The notes under the pieces were generated by a model. It did not search any database. It was not told where the DNA came from and saw only the letters and a list, made by a program, of their open reading frames with translations. Shown in pieces: positions 6,653 through 7,309 of a stretch of 7,309 nucleotides of DNA (the stretch's first letter is position 1; each line of letters starts with the position of its first letter). The stretch is taken from the NCBI GenBank assembly GCA_050742975.1, contig JBOGDQ010000194.1, positions 1 through 7,309 of the forward strand, given 5' to 3'. A program made the translations under genes and the position numbers. The DNA comes from JBDTGE01 sp050742975 (GTDB lineage Bacteria; Actinomycetota; Actinomycetes; Mycobacteriales; Jatrophihabitantaceae).

Positions 6653-6684
6653 GCCATGGGCACTCGATGAAGCGCCAGCAATGA
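6649..6684 (+). CDS. Candidate 11-residue leader ORF overlapping the ylxR stop
   Basis: ATG at 6649-6651 overlaps the ylxR TGA (6650-6652) in an ATGA and opens a frame for MSHGHSMKRQQ, ending TGA 6682-6684. AGGAG at 6641-6645 lies three bases upstream, which is close; the in-frame ATG at 6667 gives the shorter MKRQQ. A third frame, ATG 6656, encodes MGTR and ends in TGA 6668-6670, again overlapping ATG 6667. No protein function is expected; the act of translating may matter for infB. Whether it is translated is unknown. Confidence 0.3.
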   Translation: MSHGHSMKRQQ

Positions 6685-6701
6685 GCACGTCCACCGTCTA
6701 A
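6681..6701 (+). CDS. Candidate 6-residue leader ORF before infB
   Basis: ATG 6681-6683 overlaps the TGA of the preceding tiny frame (ATGA) and encodes MSTSTV, ending TAA 6699-6701. It has no Shine-Dalgarno of its own, so it could only be read by re-initiation or coupling. It ends two bases before the infB leader stem-loop. A ribosome ending here would sit on the 5' arm of that stem. Translation is a hypothesis. Confidence 0.25.
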   Translation: MSTSTV

Positions 6702-6702
6702 C

Positions 6703-6741
6703 GGGACCGAGCGGGAATGCCGCCTGGTCCTCTCGAAGGAG
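6703..6741 (+). promoter_or_regulatory. infB leader stem-loop with alternative Shine-Dalgarno hairpin
   Basis: Bases 6703-6709 pair with 6725-6731 (GGACC with GGTCC plus flanking G-U pairs), and after one A-C mismatch GCGG (6711-6714) pairs with CCGC (6720-6723) around the loop GAATG. This gives 11 pairs ending four bases before the infB Shine-Dalgarno AAGGAG (6736-6741). There is no U-tract, so it is not a standard terminator. The 3' arm can instead form TCCT (6728-6731) with AGGA (6737-6740), loop CTCGA, which covers the Shine-Dalgarno. The two folds exclude each other. Confidence 0.45.
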
Positions 6742-6745
6742 TCAA

Positions 6746-7309
6746 GTGGCAGGCAAGGCCCGCGTACACGAACTCGCCAAGGAAATTGGCGTGACCAGCA
6801 AGGAACTGCTCGCCAAGCTCGGCGAGCTGGGTGAGTTCGTCAAGAGCGCATCCTCGACCGTTGAAGCCCCCGTCGCCCGCCGGCTGCGCGAGGCGTACCC
6901 GAATGCGGGCGCCGCACCTGCGCCCGCGAAGAAGGCCCCCGCCAAGAAGGCAGCACCGGCCCCGGTGGCCGCCGAGCAGGCGGCGCCAGCACCGGCCGCA
7001 ACTGCACCCGCCCCCGAGGTCGCACCCGCGCCGGTACCGGCCGTTCCCGACGTCGAGCAGCCTGCGGCCGCGGCGCCGGCCGATCCCGCTGCGCCCGCCG
7101 GTCCGCGCCCGGGACCGAAGATCGCGAACAACCCGTACGGCGTTGGTGGCACCCGGCCGGCAGCACCGACCCGTCCCACCGCACCGGGCGCGATGCCGCC
7201 CCGGCCCGCACGTCCGGGCGGCGCGGCCGGTGCCGGCGGCCCACGCCCCAACCCCGGCATGATGCCCGGCCGTCCGAACCCGGGCATGGTTCCGGGCCGC
7301 CCCGGGGGG
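6746..7309 (+). CDS. infB: Translation initiation factor IF-2, N-terminal part (3' truncated)
   Basis: These are the first 188 codons of IF-2, the GTPase that places initiator tRNA on the 30S subunit; the frame is open to the window end. The start is GTG 6746 with AAGGAG (6736-6741) four bases upstream. Residues 1-51 form the IF2N domain (ARVHELAKEIGV, then ELLAKLGELGEFVKSASSTVEAPVARRL), which is diagnostic. From about residue 52 there is a long low-complexity linker: Ala/Pro/Lys-rich (PAKKAPAKKAAPAP), then GPRPGPKIANNPYG (about 126-139), then Gly/Arg/Pro-rich with nine-residue repeats at the cut end. Actinobacterial IF-2 proteins commonly carry such an extended N-terminus. The GTP-binding domains lie beyond the window. 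It is the last seen gene of the rimP-nusA-ylxR-infB run, 93 bases after ylxR, the only sizeable gap in that run. Confidence 0.97.
   Translation, partial: MAGKARVHELAKEIGVTSKELLAKLGELGEFVKSASSTVEAPVARRLREAYPNAGAAPAPAKKAPAKKAAPAPVAAEQAAPAPAATAPAPEVAPAPVPAVPDVEQPAAAAPADPAAPAGPRPGPKIANNPYGVGGTRPAAPTRPTAPGAMPPRPARPGGAAGAGGPRPNPGMMPGRPNPGMVPGRPGG
7250..7303 (+). repeat. Two 27-base direct repeats in infB
   Basis: Positions 7250-7276 and 7277-7303 are imperfect tandem copies encoding NPGMMPGRP and NPGMVPGRP. They belong to the Gly/Arg/Pro-rich linker of IF-2. The copies differ mainly at third codon positions, which suggests the peptide pattern is kept rather than a very recent duplication. More copies may continue past the window end. 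Confidence 0.75.

Noticed and set aside
6703..6731. infB leader stem as an intrinsic terminator
   Set aside because: No U-tract follows and the downstream gene is the next member of a conserved run; a leader structure is more likely.
6717..6794. ATG in the loop of the infB leader hairpin opening a 25-codon frame that overlaps the infB start
   Set aside because: No Shine-Dalgarno at proper distance, no family resemblance, and it would compete with the well-supported GTG start; noted only because the ATG sits exactly in the loop.
6885..7309. Ala/Pro/Gly-rich stretch of infB as a separate repeat or mobile sequence
   Set aside because: It stays in the infB frame and matches the usual low-complexity linker of actinobacterial IF-2; only the 27-base tandem pair at its end is a clear repeat.

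Overview
The window is high-GC DNA with GTG and TTG starts mixed with ATG. It carries the rimP-nusA-ylxR-infB block with a divergent pair of alanine-rich ferritin-like genes beside rimP. From memory, this is the arrangement around Rv2839c-Rv2844 in Mycobacterium tuberculosis. The NusA is short and lacks C-terminal acidic repeats, and the IF2 has a long Ala/Pro/Gly/Arg-rich N-terminus. All of this points to an actinobacterium; I cannot place it to genus.

Layout. (1) 1-2311, + strand: the 3' end of one ABC exporter half-transporter, then a complete second half-transporter. Their NBD motifs are complementary (Gln in the H-loop of the first, LSTGQ signature in the second), so they look like an asymmetric heterodimeric exporter. 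(2) 2346-3542, + strand: an Eis-family N-acetyltransferase with a C-terminal SCP-like domain, followed by a GC-rich hairpin at its stop codon. (3) 3644-4655, - strand: a two-gene unit made of a Tat-signal protein with ferritin-like residue spacing and a cytoplasmic DUF4439 ferritin-like protein. It converges on the acetyltransferase and diverges from rimP. (4) 4716-7309, + strand: rimP, nusA, ylxR and the 5' part of infB, tightly packed. They serve 30S maturation, transcription elongation/termination control, an RNA-binding YlxR protein and translation initiation.

Most of the window is ordinary conserved core and exporter content. The part that standard gene calls explain least is the 93-base ylxR-infB gap. 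It holds tiny reading frames chained by ATGA overlaps from the ylxR stop, then a strong stem-loop, then an alternative small hairpin that would cover the infB Shine-Dalgarno. This could be a translation-coupled switch on IF2 synthesis. The geometry is read directly from the bases; the function is a hypothesis. The divergent ferritin-like pair is the second most interesting item. No RNA genes, insertion sequences, CRISPR arrays or attachment sites were seen.
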